Shown here one piece after another: positions 16,801 through 25,080 of a stretch of DNA of 64,000 nt. The stretch is from contig NZ_JACHLE010000004.1 of the NCBI RefSeq assembly GCF_014204415.1, forward strand, positions 186,001-250,000, given 5' to 3'. Position 1 is the stretch's first letter, and each line of letters begins with the position of its first letter. The notes beneath the pieces are model-generated. The model did not search any database and had not been told where the DNA came from. It saw only the letters and a list, made by a program, of their open reading frames with translations. This DNA is from Chryseobacterium defluvii (lineage in GTDB: Bacteria > Bacteroidota > Bacteroidia > Flavobacteriales > Weeksellaceae). A program made the translations under genes and the position numbers.

Positions 16801-18659
16801 TCAATGACAATGTAACGAAGGTTACAGATGCAAACGGCGAGATTGTACAGCATACATATGATGCTAACAACAATCATATGACTATTAAGAATCCCAAAAA
16901 CGAAACTCAAACCAATACCTATAATTTTGATAATGATCTGCCTGGTTCTGAATCGTTTGGAAATCACACCAAAACTTATATTTACAATGATGATGGTTCA
17001 TTAGCAACGTTTACAAGAGGAAACGGTATGTTTACCTATACATACGATATGAATACAGGAAGGCTTCTGAATGACGGGCAGACACAGTATACCTATGACT
17101 CAAGAGGAAATATCAAAACGATCACAAATACCAATGGCACATTAACGCTGAATTATGATAACAATGACCGGCTGACAAGCTATTCCGACTATTATGGCCA
17201 AACTGTTTCATACGGTTATGATAATAACAACAACGTAAAAACCATTACCTATCCTGGAAATAAGATTGTTTCTTATGTATATGATGCCAATAACCGCTGT
17301 ACATCTGTTACGGATTGGAACGCAAAAACAACCACATATACTTATCTTACGGATGACAGGATTTCTCAAATCACATTGCCAAACGGAACCAAAACAATTT
17401 ATTCTTATGATATTGCAGGAAGACCCTCCGGCATCAGTAATAAGAAAAACAACAATGCTGTGATCAGTGAATACACATTTACTTTAGATAATGCAGGAAA
17501 CCATTTAGCGGAAACCATTAGCGAGCCTTCTATTATAGCAGGATTACAGAATATTATTCCCGGAACGGAAAGCTACGGCAACTATCCTCATAACCGTATC
17601 AGCACACAAGGAGGTACTGGCTTTACGCACAATACAGCAGGGGCAATTACCAATAAAGGAAATAATAATTTCACTTATGATTTAAATGATAACCTCCTCA
17701 GTGTAAATGGAAATATAAATGCACAATTTAAATACGATGGTTCCGGAAACAGAAGGGAAAAAGCATCAGCAGGGATCACAACCAGATATGTATTGAATAT
17801 ATTGGGAATGAGCCAGGTATTGATGGAAAACAACAGCAGCAATATGGTACAGAACTATTATGTATACGGACCCACTGGTTTATTGTACAGGGTAAAAGCC
17901 AATAATGCATACAGCTATTATCATTATGATTTCAGGGGAAGTACCACCGCTATTACAAATGAAGCCCAAACCGTAACTCATAGTTACAGCTACGATCCTT
18001 TCGGAAAAATCATTGCGAATACAGAAGCAGATTTTAATCCATACCGATATGTAGGACAGCATGGCGTACAATACGAGAATAATGATTTAATGTTTATGCG
18101 TGCCAGATATTACGATCCCACCACAGGACGTTTTGTAAGCGAAGATCCTGTTTGGCATTTGAACTTATATCCTTATGCGGATAATAATCCGATTATGGGT
18201 ATTGATCCGATTGGTAAAGCAACAAGGAGACCTGATGTTGCTTTAAGAAATATTTTAGGTTCTAAAAAGTTTGACAATTTAAGCCGAATAGTGGATATTA
18301 CATTATTTTTGAAAGAGAATGGAAATGATATATTAAGTGCATTTAATAGGAATGATAAAGTAAGACAAAAGGCAATGATTAATATTCTCTCAAGATATAT
18401 TGAAGAAAAATTAAGAGAAAAATTATATACTGAAGGAGTTAACTATTTGTCTAAGAATATTCCTTTTATAATGGCTATAAATCCATTACTTAAATACGGT
18501 CCTGTTAAAAATATTATTATTGATACAATAGATAAATCCAGTCAGTGGATTGGAAAAAAAATGGAAATCGGAGTTATTTATACATCACAAGTTCTAGGAA
18601 TTCAAAATTATTTGCTTAACAATAGGCAATATCTAAGAAGTAGATTTGGGCTTAAATAG
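13851..18659 (+). CDS. Giant Rhs/YD-repeat surface protein with SLH-like modules
   Basis: The product has 1602 residues. A signal peptide (1-25, ending KATGQ) is followed by beta-rich segments, including a CARDB-like domain (about 153-252, GQDAHFSFVISNIGSGNYTG). Residues about 275-460 resemble S-layer-homology modules (FLDMQASHTGNEYWYNAAKV, YIKKAHELGIVLGNQ, FHPDANLTRQDAFIILWRIL). A long Rhs/YD-repeat shell runs from about 500 to 1450 (many YDxxGN- and YTYDxxG-like units) and closes with the Rhs core ARYYDPTTGRFVSEDPVWH and DNNPIMGIDPIG. The last 150 residues (from about 1452) are a variable-type tip of unknown fold, alpha-rich and Lys-rich. There is no T9SS sorting domain. Such proteins wrap a C-terminal effector in a cocoon; whether this tip is toxic is not known, and no immunity gene is recognised. 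Possibly controlled by the upstream LytTR pair. Confidence 0.9.
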   Translation: MKTRLLLNRFFLLLLIFIAGKATGQITYSGTPATASAATCPTTMESCSNTPNYGNIIKANVQTINGSSVTFRVRKCDGSSFSSAGTLKVILNNICGSQVQSTSISTGNTYKDITFTVSHTGTNYYRVTLYSNSDSNTYYTNQLSVTGTSAAQPDLTCGTSTVTPAQPVQGQDAHFSFVISNIGSGNYTGQLRMMWRNTTSGFQLGNTLNGLNAGASHTFTASSNPLASAPGTWYLNIEEANGNVICSKTVTVISSPATCVQGTGNPPSTSSPEYQATQYLCQNGIIIPQQNWTSNYNNAILRQDIAKITYLGLYKGNTPNSPASHFPVPFLDMQASHTGNEYWYNAAKVLAYLQYNDDKTPFDRDFILFRPDESIPRRYAIKMFLEAFNIAPSANTNNPFSDVSTSDEMYGYIKKAHELGIVLGNQEYTPQCTAGTCFHPDANLTRQDAFIILWRILTFSGIVKPTMAQLENISNYFVPGNNRISTFGNIPDLGQGNFSHYQKTSFSIGGRSSLSLDFTHTYNSFLTELPKGYFEDGISLPKQNFSPLGTGWTHTYNIYAIKTDSYTIGSYTEPAKIMFYYPDGSIAAFNYATSQPEGTGIYDVMTRTTISGGERITITTKNQIKYIFENFNNNNHFFCKSIKDRNNNGIKLIWSPTSGTPSVAKYRLTSVQEEANNGSLGRSLTFNYMSTISPYLKSVTDNSINRTIYFSVDSSAKNLKVYTDPKGQVTNYNYDVEGYLTSNLLTEIVLPKGNKIKNTYLQRKLKSSQTFTQTGIASSTTQVNWTSSYNSSGYNSNSTVTDPENRQTSYQYNTLGNPVSITAPSATVAVNSYAPGNNAHLPTSITADGITTTMSYDPQGNLLSATKNGISNTYTYNSFNDALTHKDGNGNTTNYNFDGNGNLSKIIRPGTGGSINITRNSFGQISLVSNPSGIQTSYDYNINGLPNQASMPLGITTSSNYDGASRLLSVTDANNKTTSYEYDLNDNVTKVTDANGEIVQHTYDANNNHMTIKNPKNETQTNTYNFDNDLPGSESFGNHTKTYIYNDDGSLATFTRGNGMFTYTYDMNTGRLLNDGQTQYTYDSRGNIKTITNTNGTLTLNYDNNDRLTSYSDYYGQTVSYGYDNNNNVKTITYPGNKIVSYVYDANNRCTSVTDWNAKTTTYTYLTDDRISQITLPNGTKTIYSYDIAGRPSGISNKKNNNAVISEYTFTLDNAGNHLAETISEPSIIAGLQNIIPGTESYGNYPHNRISTQGGTGFTHNTAGAITNKGNNNFTYDLNDNLLSVNGNINAQFKYDGSGNRREKASAGITTRYVLNILGMSQVLMENNSSNMVQNYYVYGPTGLLYRVKANNAYSYYHYDFRGSTTAITNEAQTVTHSYSYDPFGKIIANTEADFNPYRYVGQHGVQYENNDLMFMRARYYDPTTGRFVSEDPVWHLNLYPYADNNPIMGIDPIGKATRRPDVALRNILGSKKFDNLSRIVDITLFLKENGNDILSAFNRNDKVRQKAMINILSRYIEEKLREKLYTEGVNYLSKNIPFIMAINPLLKYGPVKNIIIDTIDKSSQWIGKKMEIGVIYTSQVLGIQNYLLNNRQYLRSRFGLK

Positions 18660-18869
18660 TATTCAAATTCATTACATTTCACAAATATTAAACTTTATAT
18701 CCAAGCTGGTAACAACTATTGTACTAATTGAGATAAATGTAGTTAACGTACTACAAAACACAAATAGTGTCACCTAGCTTGGTCTAACAACACAAAATCC
18801 TATTTTTATGGGGCTTGTATGAATACAGATCAAAAAGAGATTCAATTTTAAAACTAAAATTATTACAAA

Positions 18870-19322
18870 ATGAAAAAGACACATAAAATTATAACACTAC
18901 TTATTCTATTTGTTGTTGCTTTAGCAAAAGCTCAAATAACAGTAAACTACACTTACGACAACCTTAATCGTTTGACTCAGGCCAGCTACCCCAATGGTGT
19001 AGGAATTCAGTATACCTATGATGCTTTAGGAAACCGTACCCAGGAAGCAAAAACTTCTACACTTTCAGTAGAAGAAATACAGAACAATAATTCCATAAAA
19101 TTATATCCAAATCCTTTTTCCGATAAGCTGTTCATTATTACGGCAAACCAAAAAATAAAGCAAATCAATTTGTTTGATTTATCGGGAAAGCTGGTGATCA
19201 AAAAAGAGGTAAATGATGTTTCAGATTATCAGCTAGAAGCATCAGTGCTTACTTCCGGGATTTATATTATTTCAATTCTGACAGATAAAAGTAGTGAATC
19301 TTATAAGGTCATCAAAAAGTAA
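18870..19322 (+). CDS. Small YD-repeat protein with T9SS sorting domain
   Basis: The product has 150 residues. After a signal peptide (1-21, VVALAKAQ) come only about two YD/Rhs repeats (YTYDNLNRLTQASYPNG, YTYDALGNRTQEA), then directly a type A T9SS C-terminal sorting domain from about residue 66 (IKLYPNPFSDKLFI, INLFDLSGKLVIKKE, LTSGIYIISI). It should therefore be exported and attached to the cell surface by the type IX system. It lies 210 bases after the giant Rhs gene, in the same direction. It may be a deletion remnant of a larger Rhs protein or an independent small partner. Very short Rhs proteins with a sorting domain are unusual. Confidence 0.85.
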   Translation: MKKTHKIITLLILFVVALAKAQITVNYTYDNLNRLTQASYPNGVGIQYTYDALGNRTQEAKTSTLSVEEIQNNNSIKLYPNPFSDKLFIITANQKIKQINLFDLSGKLVIKKEVNDVSDYQLEASVLTSGIYIISILTDKSSESYKVIKK

Positions 19323-19385
19323 ACAGCGTGGTATAAAAAACATCATCTGTTTTTATAAAAATCAAGAGAGTTAGATATCAGAATG

Positions 19386-19441
19386 GATCTTATTTAAAGA
19401 AAAATCCCGCCTTAAAAAAGCGGGATTACCAGATTTGGGTG
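19386..19441. repeat. Direct repeat, left copy (possible island boundary)
   Basis: Runs from GATCTTATTTAAAG through the hairpin to ACC, 6 bases, GGGTG. By hand alignment about four fifths of its positions match 31953-32008 in the same orientation, where the GGGTG is the 3' end of tRNA-His on the other strand. Confidence 0.5.
19403..19427 (-). terminator. Hairpin terminator AATCCCGC / GCGGGATT
   Basis: 8-base arms (19403-19410, 19420-19427). The poly-A before it gives a T run on the minus strand, so it fits a leftward transcript, as does its twin after tRNA-His. Confidence 0.6.
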
Positions 19442-19653
19442 TAATAATAATTTATTGGAACCTACATTCACATGAATACCCGACCAGGTTCGAAAAATCC
19501 CTTTAATCCCTAAAACATTATAAACTTATTTTTTATTTGTATTTTAAGATTGTTTATATAAAGCATCCATCAAAACTGTTAAGAATGAGACAATCGTATA
19601 GCATTACATAAAAAAGAATACAAATTGCCCAAAATTCTCATTAATAAATGATA

Positions 19654-19980
19654 TTAACAGGCAAGACCTAAGCTTTTCTGGTTCATCCTATACAAATGAA
19701 CAGTATGCGCCAGAAGATTCATATAAAGTTTCGCCATATTGCTTGTGGGAACTCCTCTACCCAAAACTGTAGTAATAGATGTTGATATACTTCCACCGTC
19801 ACCATACATTACAAATATTCCATTTGTCCCCTGCTTGTTTCCTATAGCAAGATATTCAGTACTATCATTTGTTGTACCCATTATATCCATAGAAGAAGGT
19901 ATTTCCGTTGTGGTAATATAGTTTCCTGCATGGCCGTCATTTGGCATTAGAATATTACAATAAAGCTTATCAGTTAGCAA
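19654..19980 (-). pseudogene. C-terminal fragment of a secreted protein
   Basis: A 108-residue frame with a plausible coding texture (YITTTEIPSSMDIMGT, EYLAIGNKQGTNGIFVMYG, TSNMAKLYMNLLAHTVHLYR). It has no signal peptide and no obvious start, and reads like the tail of a larger exported Bacteroidota protein. Upstream of it (19981-20167) no continuation is seen. I do not recognise the family. It lies among other broken genes, so a fragment is more likely than an intact small gene. Confidence 0.4.
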
Positions 19981-20161
19981 AGAATAATAAGGATATCTTC
20001 ACTATTCATAAGCTTGTTTTTCTGAATAATTTGTCAAGAATATACGAAAATATGCACATAAAAACAGCTTGAAGAAAAAAATGAAATGTATACCAGACAA
20101 AATTTTCTTTACTTGTGTACTGCTTTACTCGCCTGTTTGAGAATTACATTTTTAGCTTTTT

Positions 20162-20383
20162 TTTAGATTGAAACAAAAATTAAACAGACAGAAAACCGAT
20201 TTGCTGGAAAAAGAAAAACACGAAACAGAATTAGTACTACAATTAGAAAAAGAAGAACAGCTTAATGATAATGATTATAATGAAGTCCAAAATAGTATAG
20301 AAAAAGTACACCCTGATCTTTTTAAACGTTTGAAAGAATTATCTAAAACAAAACTTTCAAATTTAGATTTAAAATACCAAATA
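20162..20383 (+). pseudogene. Remnant of a TPR/LuxR-type regulator
   Basis: The frame from about 20162 (stop just upstream at 20153) encodes a coiled segment (NRQKTDLLEKEKHETELVLQ) and then HPDLFKRLKELSKTKLSNLDLKY. That text matches the region just before the LuxR-type HTH in Bacteroidota TPR regulators (HPxFFxRLxEx...LTxxDLKxCAYI). After LKY the frame runs into the antisense of the next gene (20384-20884), and no HTH follows. Neither the TPR part nor the DNA-binding part is present, so this is a scrap left by a recombination whose joint is near 20376-20390. Confidence 0.6.
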
Positions 20384-20884
20384 TTAATAAGCTACCCAAG
20401 ACGTACCATTATAAACCTGGACGGCTTTTAGAGCCATATCATATACTATAAGACCTTTTGGAGGCGAAGCTATAACCAAAGCATTTGAAACTTTGGGCAA
20501 TACAAGCGCCTTATTAGAAGCCTCTAATATGACGGCACCCTGTACAGAAGAAGCACTGGCTCCTATTATGACACCTTTGGTGTTAGTATCCGTATTTGTG
20601 GGATTACCTCCCGTCACTCCACCTGCATCAGCTACACTCCAACCAGTCCCGTTGTAATAACGGAAACTTCCAGTAATCTCGTCAAAAGCTATTGTACCAG
20701 CACTTGCAGTCATCAGTGTTACGTCTTCGACAGGATTTAAGCGAATTCCCTTTGGGTCTGAACCAAATTCCAGCAAAACACTGGAATTTGTAATGATAGT
20801 TTTCCCTATAGCAATCTGAGCCTTTGCTATTGTGAATAAACCTATTGAAAATAGGGATATTAATATGATTATTTTATTTTTCAT
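20384..20884 (-). CDS. Small secreted protein of the surface-protein cluster
   Basis: The product has 166 residues. A signal peptide (1-22, LFTIAKAQ) precedes a repetitive beta-rich part with two similar modules: SAGTIAFDEITGSFRYYNGTGWSV and PPKGLIVYDMALKAVQVYNGTSW. The same GMLIFDT...FKIYNGTVW module closes the large protein encoded upstream, and a version (AIGFYYFDGTSWEKL) is in the fibre protein at 25081. It is the last gene on the minus strand before the regulator scrap and starts 24 bases after the large gene ends, so it belongs to that transcript. I do not recognise a family with a known function. Confidence 0.75.
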   Translation of the reverse strand: MKNKIIILISLFSIGLFTIAKAQIAIGKTIITNSSVLLEFGSDPKGIRLNPVEDVTLMTASAGTIAFDEITGSFRYYNGTGWSVADAGGVTGGNPTNTDTNTKGVIIGASASSVQGAVILEASNKALVLPKVSNALVIASPPKGLIVYDMALKAVQVYNGTSWVAY

Positions 20885-20908
20885 TTTAATTATGATATAA
20901 AATTTAAA

Positions 20909-23900
20909 CTAAAAACATAAAGAACCAGACCCGATAGATCCGCTAAAATCCTTAAATTCTCTCCATACGGTTCCGTTGTAAATCTTGAATTTGCTGTCTG
21001 AAGTGTCAAAGATTAGCATACCTTCAATCGGGGAAGCAATGTTTGATGTTCCGTTTATTCTGGTAACTACAAAACCCTGGCTTTTGGCATAGACTTCCAA
21101 ATATGTATTAGTTGCTGATGGCAGCCAATCGCTTTGTAAACTTACTGCTACATCTTTGAATGGCAATATTGGTCCTTGTGGTTGTGCTGCTATGGGAACC
21201 GATTGTGCCAATGTAACATAGTTATTAGACGAATTCGCATTATTGAATCTTACAGGTGCTGAGATATAGCCCGATACCGGATCTATCTGAGTTACTCTCA
21301 CATTAGTTGTAAAGGCTGCATCATCGGCAACAATGACATACCATTTGAGTCCACTTCCCAAAATTGCTGCTCCGGTCATATTAAATCTCAGGTTGATACA
21401 ACCCATATCTCCCGTATCTTGTGCTTTCCAAATCTTGTTAGATCTTGCGAAAGCCTGACCGGATATTGTTACATTTGTCATATTATTATAAGCCTGGCCG
21501 TTATCTCCCATTATCAGAAATTTTTTGTCAGCTGAAATATCGGTATGGTTGGCAGAGGTATTAGCCGTTATAAAATCGGAATTTGTAGAGATCACCAACC
21601 TATTAACAGCACTCGCCGACGTGGAGATCCTTTGGTGCAAATCTGTAAAATCATCCCTTCCTATTCCTGTCACATTATTGGAGTAGGCTGAATTAGCTGC
21701 ATGGGTCCAGGAGATGGTACTAGCATCACTGGCAATATAATCTTCGGCCAGGGTAATCCCGTTTTTCACAGCAAGATAGCTACGGATACGGTGTTCTTCA
21801 CCAGCACTCATATTAGTATCATAACCTATTACTTCATTTATCGTTCCCCTGAATGATCTGTTATTTCCACTAAAATACGTGCTCTGATCAGAACCTATTA
21901 AATACCCCCCATTCCCTATAGTTACAGTAAGATTACTTGTATTGAGAAGATTGAGATTTTGGTAAAAGTAACGCCTATCAGATGTTTCATCAACCAGTTT
22001 ATGTTCAAAGATCGACTGTCCGTTAGCCGGGGTTGAAAGGCCATTTAATCCACCCGTTAATGTAAATTGACTGAATGTAGCAAGCTCGCCGGAATCAAAA
22101 GCTTCACCTCCGGTCTTGCCACTTTCAGAGATTGAAAAAATTGTACCTATGTCATTAATTGGATATTTCATAGAGAAAAAAGCAGTAAGGGATTTTGTAC
22201 CGGTGGGGCTCCAATATCCTGTAGAGTTGGTAGAATATTGGGAATAATTTATAGTACCCGTATTGGCCAAGAAATTCGTATCGCCATATCCAATAACCTG
22301 AACAAAATCCAAGTATGGGTTAAAATTATAATTGTTGCTGTTAGCAGCCATCAGCCGGGGGGTATGCTGCAACAAACCATCGTTAGTGGCAAAGGTACCA
22401 TCCGGCATGTTTAGCCAACTGCTTACATTGGTTCCACTGGCAGTAACACCTGTGTCTGCCTTATGCCATACTAAGAGTCCGTTGGTAACTCCTCCCGGTG
22501 CTTTGTCAACATTTGCTGTGGTAGAGTTTTTCTTAATAAAACTTATATCATCTATGGCAAAGTCATTGCCGGAGGCAGCAGAATATTCTGCCCTAAACTC
22601 CATAATTACACTGACAATCCCTGGCGGGACGTCATACTGCCAAGAATACTGTCTCCATACATATGTACTGGGCAATGCTCCTGTTTCGCCAATTTTAACA
22701 CCATTGATATACACACCCATATTGGCATTATTTCCATTAACATTAGAAATATACATGCCTATATTATAGGCCGTATCGGGGGTTACAGGTACTGTTTGCC
22801 TATAAGCCACTCTATAGTCATTGGCACCGTTTATAACCAGATATTTACCACCACTTGGCGTTGAACCCGATGGATAGGTCCAATAGGTAGGAGTTGCAGG
22901 GGGAGCGTTGCTGATAATAACACCGTTAGTGCCACTTGTAATAGAATAGTCTGTTGTCCAGCCTGTATAATCGTTGCTGAAATCACCGTTCGCAAGTAAA
23001 TTACTTCCGGTTGGTGCAGTAGGCGTAACTGGATTCTGCCAGGCTAATGTATAATATTTAATCCCGCTAAAACTATAAACAGCATCATAATAACTACCAT
23101 TAAGTGTAGCTGGTATTTGTTGAACATTGGTAGTAAAAGCTGCATCATCTGCTACAATAAGGTATGCTTGAGCTCCTGATACAAGATTGTTGATTCTCAA
23201 AGGATCAAAGCGCAATAAAGTCGGGGGCATTAATGTTCCCGTAACTCTACCCATCCAGCGACGGGTAAGAATCCTATTGACCCCTGTCAGTCCGGATGGC
23301 AGGCTAAGAGTTCCCATAAGAGAACCGCCATTATTGCCGGTTACAAAGAAATCGCCATTGTTCAGGGTGCTGGTATTGTTAGCGTTATCTACAGCAAGAG
23401 TGCCATTGTTACTTATGATAATAATGTCTCCGCGCTCATTGGCAACACTCTGCTTCTGATAAAGTTCTGATGCATCTTCCCGACCGATTCCTATAATATT
23501 ATTGTCGAAGCCATACGTACTTCCGGAACCATCGGAATTATAGAGTGTAGTTCCTGATCCACTTATATAATCGTGTCCTATCCCTATCCCATATTTTATA
23601 GCCAAATAGCTTTCTATCTTTTGTATATCAGAAAGTGAAACGGTACCGTCATAATTTATTACTTCTGCAACAATACCGCGCAGAGACTCACTTCCGCTCC
23701 TTCCGCCAATCTGGAGGGCATCATTAGAGTAAGTTGCCGTATTGCTAACTCCGGTAGTCGCATTAGTACCGTTAATATATAATGCATTGGCAGCAGTTCC
23801 AAGATAATTGGCATTCGCAATAAATGACACATTATCTTTAACTTTATCATCGGCACGCATAGGTGCAGATCCTCCTGCATTTTGCTGAACAATCAGATTT

Positions 23901-24058
23901 GTAGGGGAACTTGCTGATGGATAAAAACGATAACCTGAAGATGTTGCAATGAGATCACGATAGGTCCCGTTAGTGGTTTCCCCATACGATTTATATACTA
24001 CAAATCTGGAGTAAGGTGCGTTGGAGGTAACTGTTTTGGAAGTTGTAAGATAATCGTT
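20909..24058 (-). CDS. Large LamG/DUF8202-like surface protein, start missing
   Basis: The open frame runs 1050 codons from an in-frame stop at 24059-24061. The first ATG is only at 23860 (983 residues), and the 66 codons above it (e.g. SNAPYSRFVVYKSYGETTNG) read as coding. No signal peptide or usable start is visible, so the gene seems to have lost its 5' end. It has two DUF8202-like halves (YLAIKYGIGIGHDYISG ... NNIIGIGREDASELYQKQS, and YLAVKNGITLAEDYIAS ... NNVTGIGRDDFTDLHQRIS), a central lectin-like segment (LLANGDFSNDYTGWTTDYS) and LamG-like text (SFRGTINEVIGYD). The C-terminus has the YNGTVW module. There is no T9SS sorting domain. It is probably a pseudogene or a stub of an adhesin-type protein. 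Confidence 0.75.
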   Translation of the reverse strand, partial: NDYLTTSKTVTSNAPYSRFVVYKSYGETTNGTYRDLIATSSGYRFYPSASSPTNLIVQQNAGGSAPMRADDKVKDNVSFIANANYLGTAANALYINGTNATTGVSNTATYSNDALQIGGRSGSESLRGIVAEVINYDGTVSLSDIQKIESYLAIKYGIGIGHDYISGSGTTLYNSDGSGSTYGFDNNIIGIGREDASELYQKQSVANERGDIIIISNNGTLAVDNANNTSTLNNGDFFVTGNNGGSLMGTLSLPSGLTGVNRILTRRWMGRVTGTLMPPTLLRFDPLRINNLVSGAQAYLIVADDAAFTTNVQQIPATLNGSYYDAVYSFSGIKYYTLAWQNPVTPTAPTGSNLLANGDFSNDYTGWTTDYSITSGTNGVIISNAPPATPTYWTYPSGSTPSGGKYLVINGANDYRVAYRQTVPVTPDTAYNIGMYISNVNGNNANMGVYINGVKIGETGALPSTYVWRQYSWQYDVPPGIVSVIMEFRAEYSAASGNDFAIDDISFIKKNSTTANVDKAPGGVTNGLLVWHKADTGVTASGTNVSSWLNMPDGTFATNDGLLQHTPRLMAANSNNYNFNPYLDFVQVIGYGDTNFLANTGTINYSQYSTNSTGYWSPTGTKSLTAFFSMKYPINDIGTIFSISESGKTGGEAFDSGELATFSQFTLTGGLNGLSTPANGQSIFEHKLVDETSDRRYFYQNLNLLNTSNLTVTIGNGGYLIGSDQSTYFSGNNRSFRGTINEVIGYDTNMSAGEEHRIRSYLAVKNGITLAEDYIASDASTISWTHAANSAYSNNVTGIGRDDFTDLHQRISTSASAVNRLVISTNSDFITANTSANHTDISADKKFLIMGDNGQAYNNMTNVTISGQAFARSNKIWKAQDTGDMGCINLRFNMTGAAILGSGLKWYVIVADDAAFTTNVRVTQIDPVSGYISAPVRFNNANSSNNYVTLAQSVPIAAQPQGPILPFKDVAVSLQSDWLPSATNTYLEVYAKSQGFVVTRINGTSNIASPIEGMLIFDTSDSKFKIYNGTVWREFKDFSGSIGSGSLCF

Positions 24059-24141
24059 TTAGATATAACAAAATAAGTTCAAATAAAAAAAAAATCACAA
24101 AAATCAAATAATTGACCAAAATAACTTCCCTTGGTTTTAAC

Positions 24142-24170
24142 AAAAAAGTCGGAAGAAAAAATCTTCCGAC
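24142..24170 (-). terminator. Terminator of the fibre-protein operon
   Basis: GTCGGAAGA (24148-24156) / TCTTCCGAC (24162-24170) with an A5 loop. On the minus strand it is followed by T6. It separates the upstream operon (26607-24284) from the start-less large gene, which would thus need its own promoter. Confidence 0.75.
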
Positions 24171-24283
24171 CATGACTTGCATAAAACAGATCTTTTAATT
24201 TGTCCAACTTTTTGTTGCAAATTCAGTTTTTTATACTCTTGAATGAGGTCGATTGCTAATACTCAATAAAATTAGTAAATGTC

Positions 24284-25078
24284 TTATGGGAGATATCCTG
24301 TTAGTTCTATATTCCGTATTTGTAAATCATCTCCAATACTGCCTGTTCCCTGCCCTTCCAGACTTAATACACCAGAGTTGGGAATTGTGGGAAGGTTGAA
24401 AGATATATCCACCCAATTAGTCCAGCCGAAGCTGTAAGTTGAGCCTGAAGCACCATTCTGCGGTGTTACTGTAACAGTAGTGCCACCGCCTCCCCGACTA
24501 TCCAAAGTCGCATAAATGACTCCATTATATTTTACCCGCAGGTAAGATTTTGAACCACTAGGAGGGGAAATGCTATTGTTCACACATACGCTGAAACGCA
24601 GTACATTTCCGGTTGTTACCACATTACTAAGGCTTTGAGTTGCTGTAACAGTGCTTGTACCATCGGCACTCGTCCACAGTTCACAGGTACCCCAATTCCA
24701 TCCTCCGAGACTCCAGCCATTTGAATTGCTGCATACACCCGGATTCTGCACGGCGTTAGTCCGACATGTTTTATCGTCACCGTTGTCCCCATTAAATCTC
24801 ACATAATTACCGGTTCCGGAAAATGTAACCGCACCCGTCCCGTTGAGTACTAATGCCTGTGTGCTCCAACCAACATTGGATGTAACCACAATTCCCGTAT
24901 TAACGGTTTTGGTATCCGTATTATTTTGAAAGAGTGTGACAGGATAGCCCCAAGTCTGGCATTTATCCCAATCTCCGCTTGTAGAAGCTGTATTTTGGGA
25001 AAATATTGATGTTGCCCATATGCCAAGCAATAACACCATGATGGTTATTTTTTTCAAATGTATGCTCATGATCATCAT
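24284..25078 (-). CDS. Secreted beta-rich protein of unknown function
   Basis: The product has 264 residues. The start could be any of three clustered Met codons (25078-25069); a signal peptide follows (MVLLLGIWATSIFSQ). The mature part is Gly/Ser/Thr/Asn-rich, with aromatic beta-strand spacing and repeated Trp-Gly text (SNGWSLGGWNWGTCELWTS, YSFGWTNWVDISFNLP). It ends without a T9SS domain. Two Cys pairs (KCQTW, KTCRT) may form disulphides. It starts 2 bases after the fibre gene, so they are one operon. I do not recognise a named family; a lectin-like fold is a guess. Confidence 0.75.
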   Translation of the reverse strand: MMIMSIHLKKITIMVLLLGIWATSIFSQNTASTSGDWDKCQTWGYPVTLFQNNTDTKTVNTGIVVTSNVGWSTQALVLNGTGAVTFSGTGNYVRFNGDNGDDKTCRTNAVQNPGVCSNSNGWSLGGWNWGTCELWTSADGTSTVTATQSLSNVVTTGNVLRFSVCVNNSISPPSGSKSYLRVKYNGVIYATLDSRGGGGTTVTVTPQNGASGSTYSFGWTNWVDISFNLPTIPNSGVLSLEGQGTGSIGDDLQIRNIELTGYLP

Positions 25079-25080
25079 TA

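Larger units (their letters stand above)
19323..19653. other. Intergenic region with a repeated terminator
   Basis: These 331 bases hold no gene I can support. They contain a hairpin (19403-19427) inside a 56-base segment (19386-19441) that is repeated beside tRNA-His. The rest is AT-rich. Confidence 0.6.

Noticed and set aside
16300..17900. Many short similar blocks in the Rhs gene as a possible array
   Set aside because: They are YD-repeat codons, in one continuous frame.
23991..24182. Minus-strand 63-residue frame starting at 24182
   Set aside because: It covers a terminator and AT-rich DNA in a frame different from the large gene; no coding texture.
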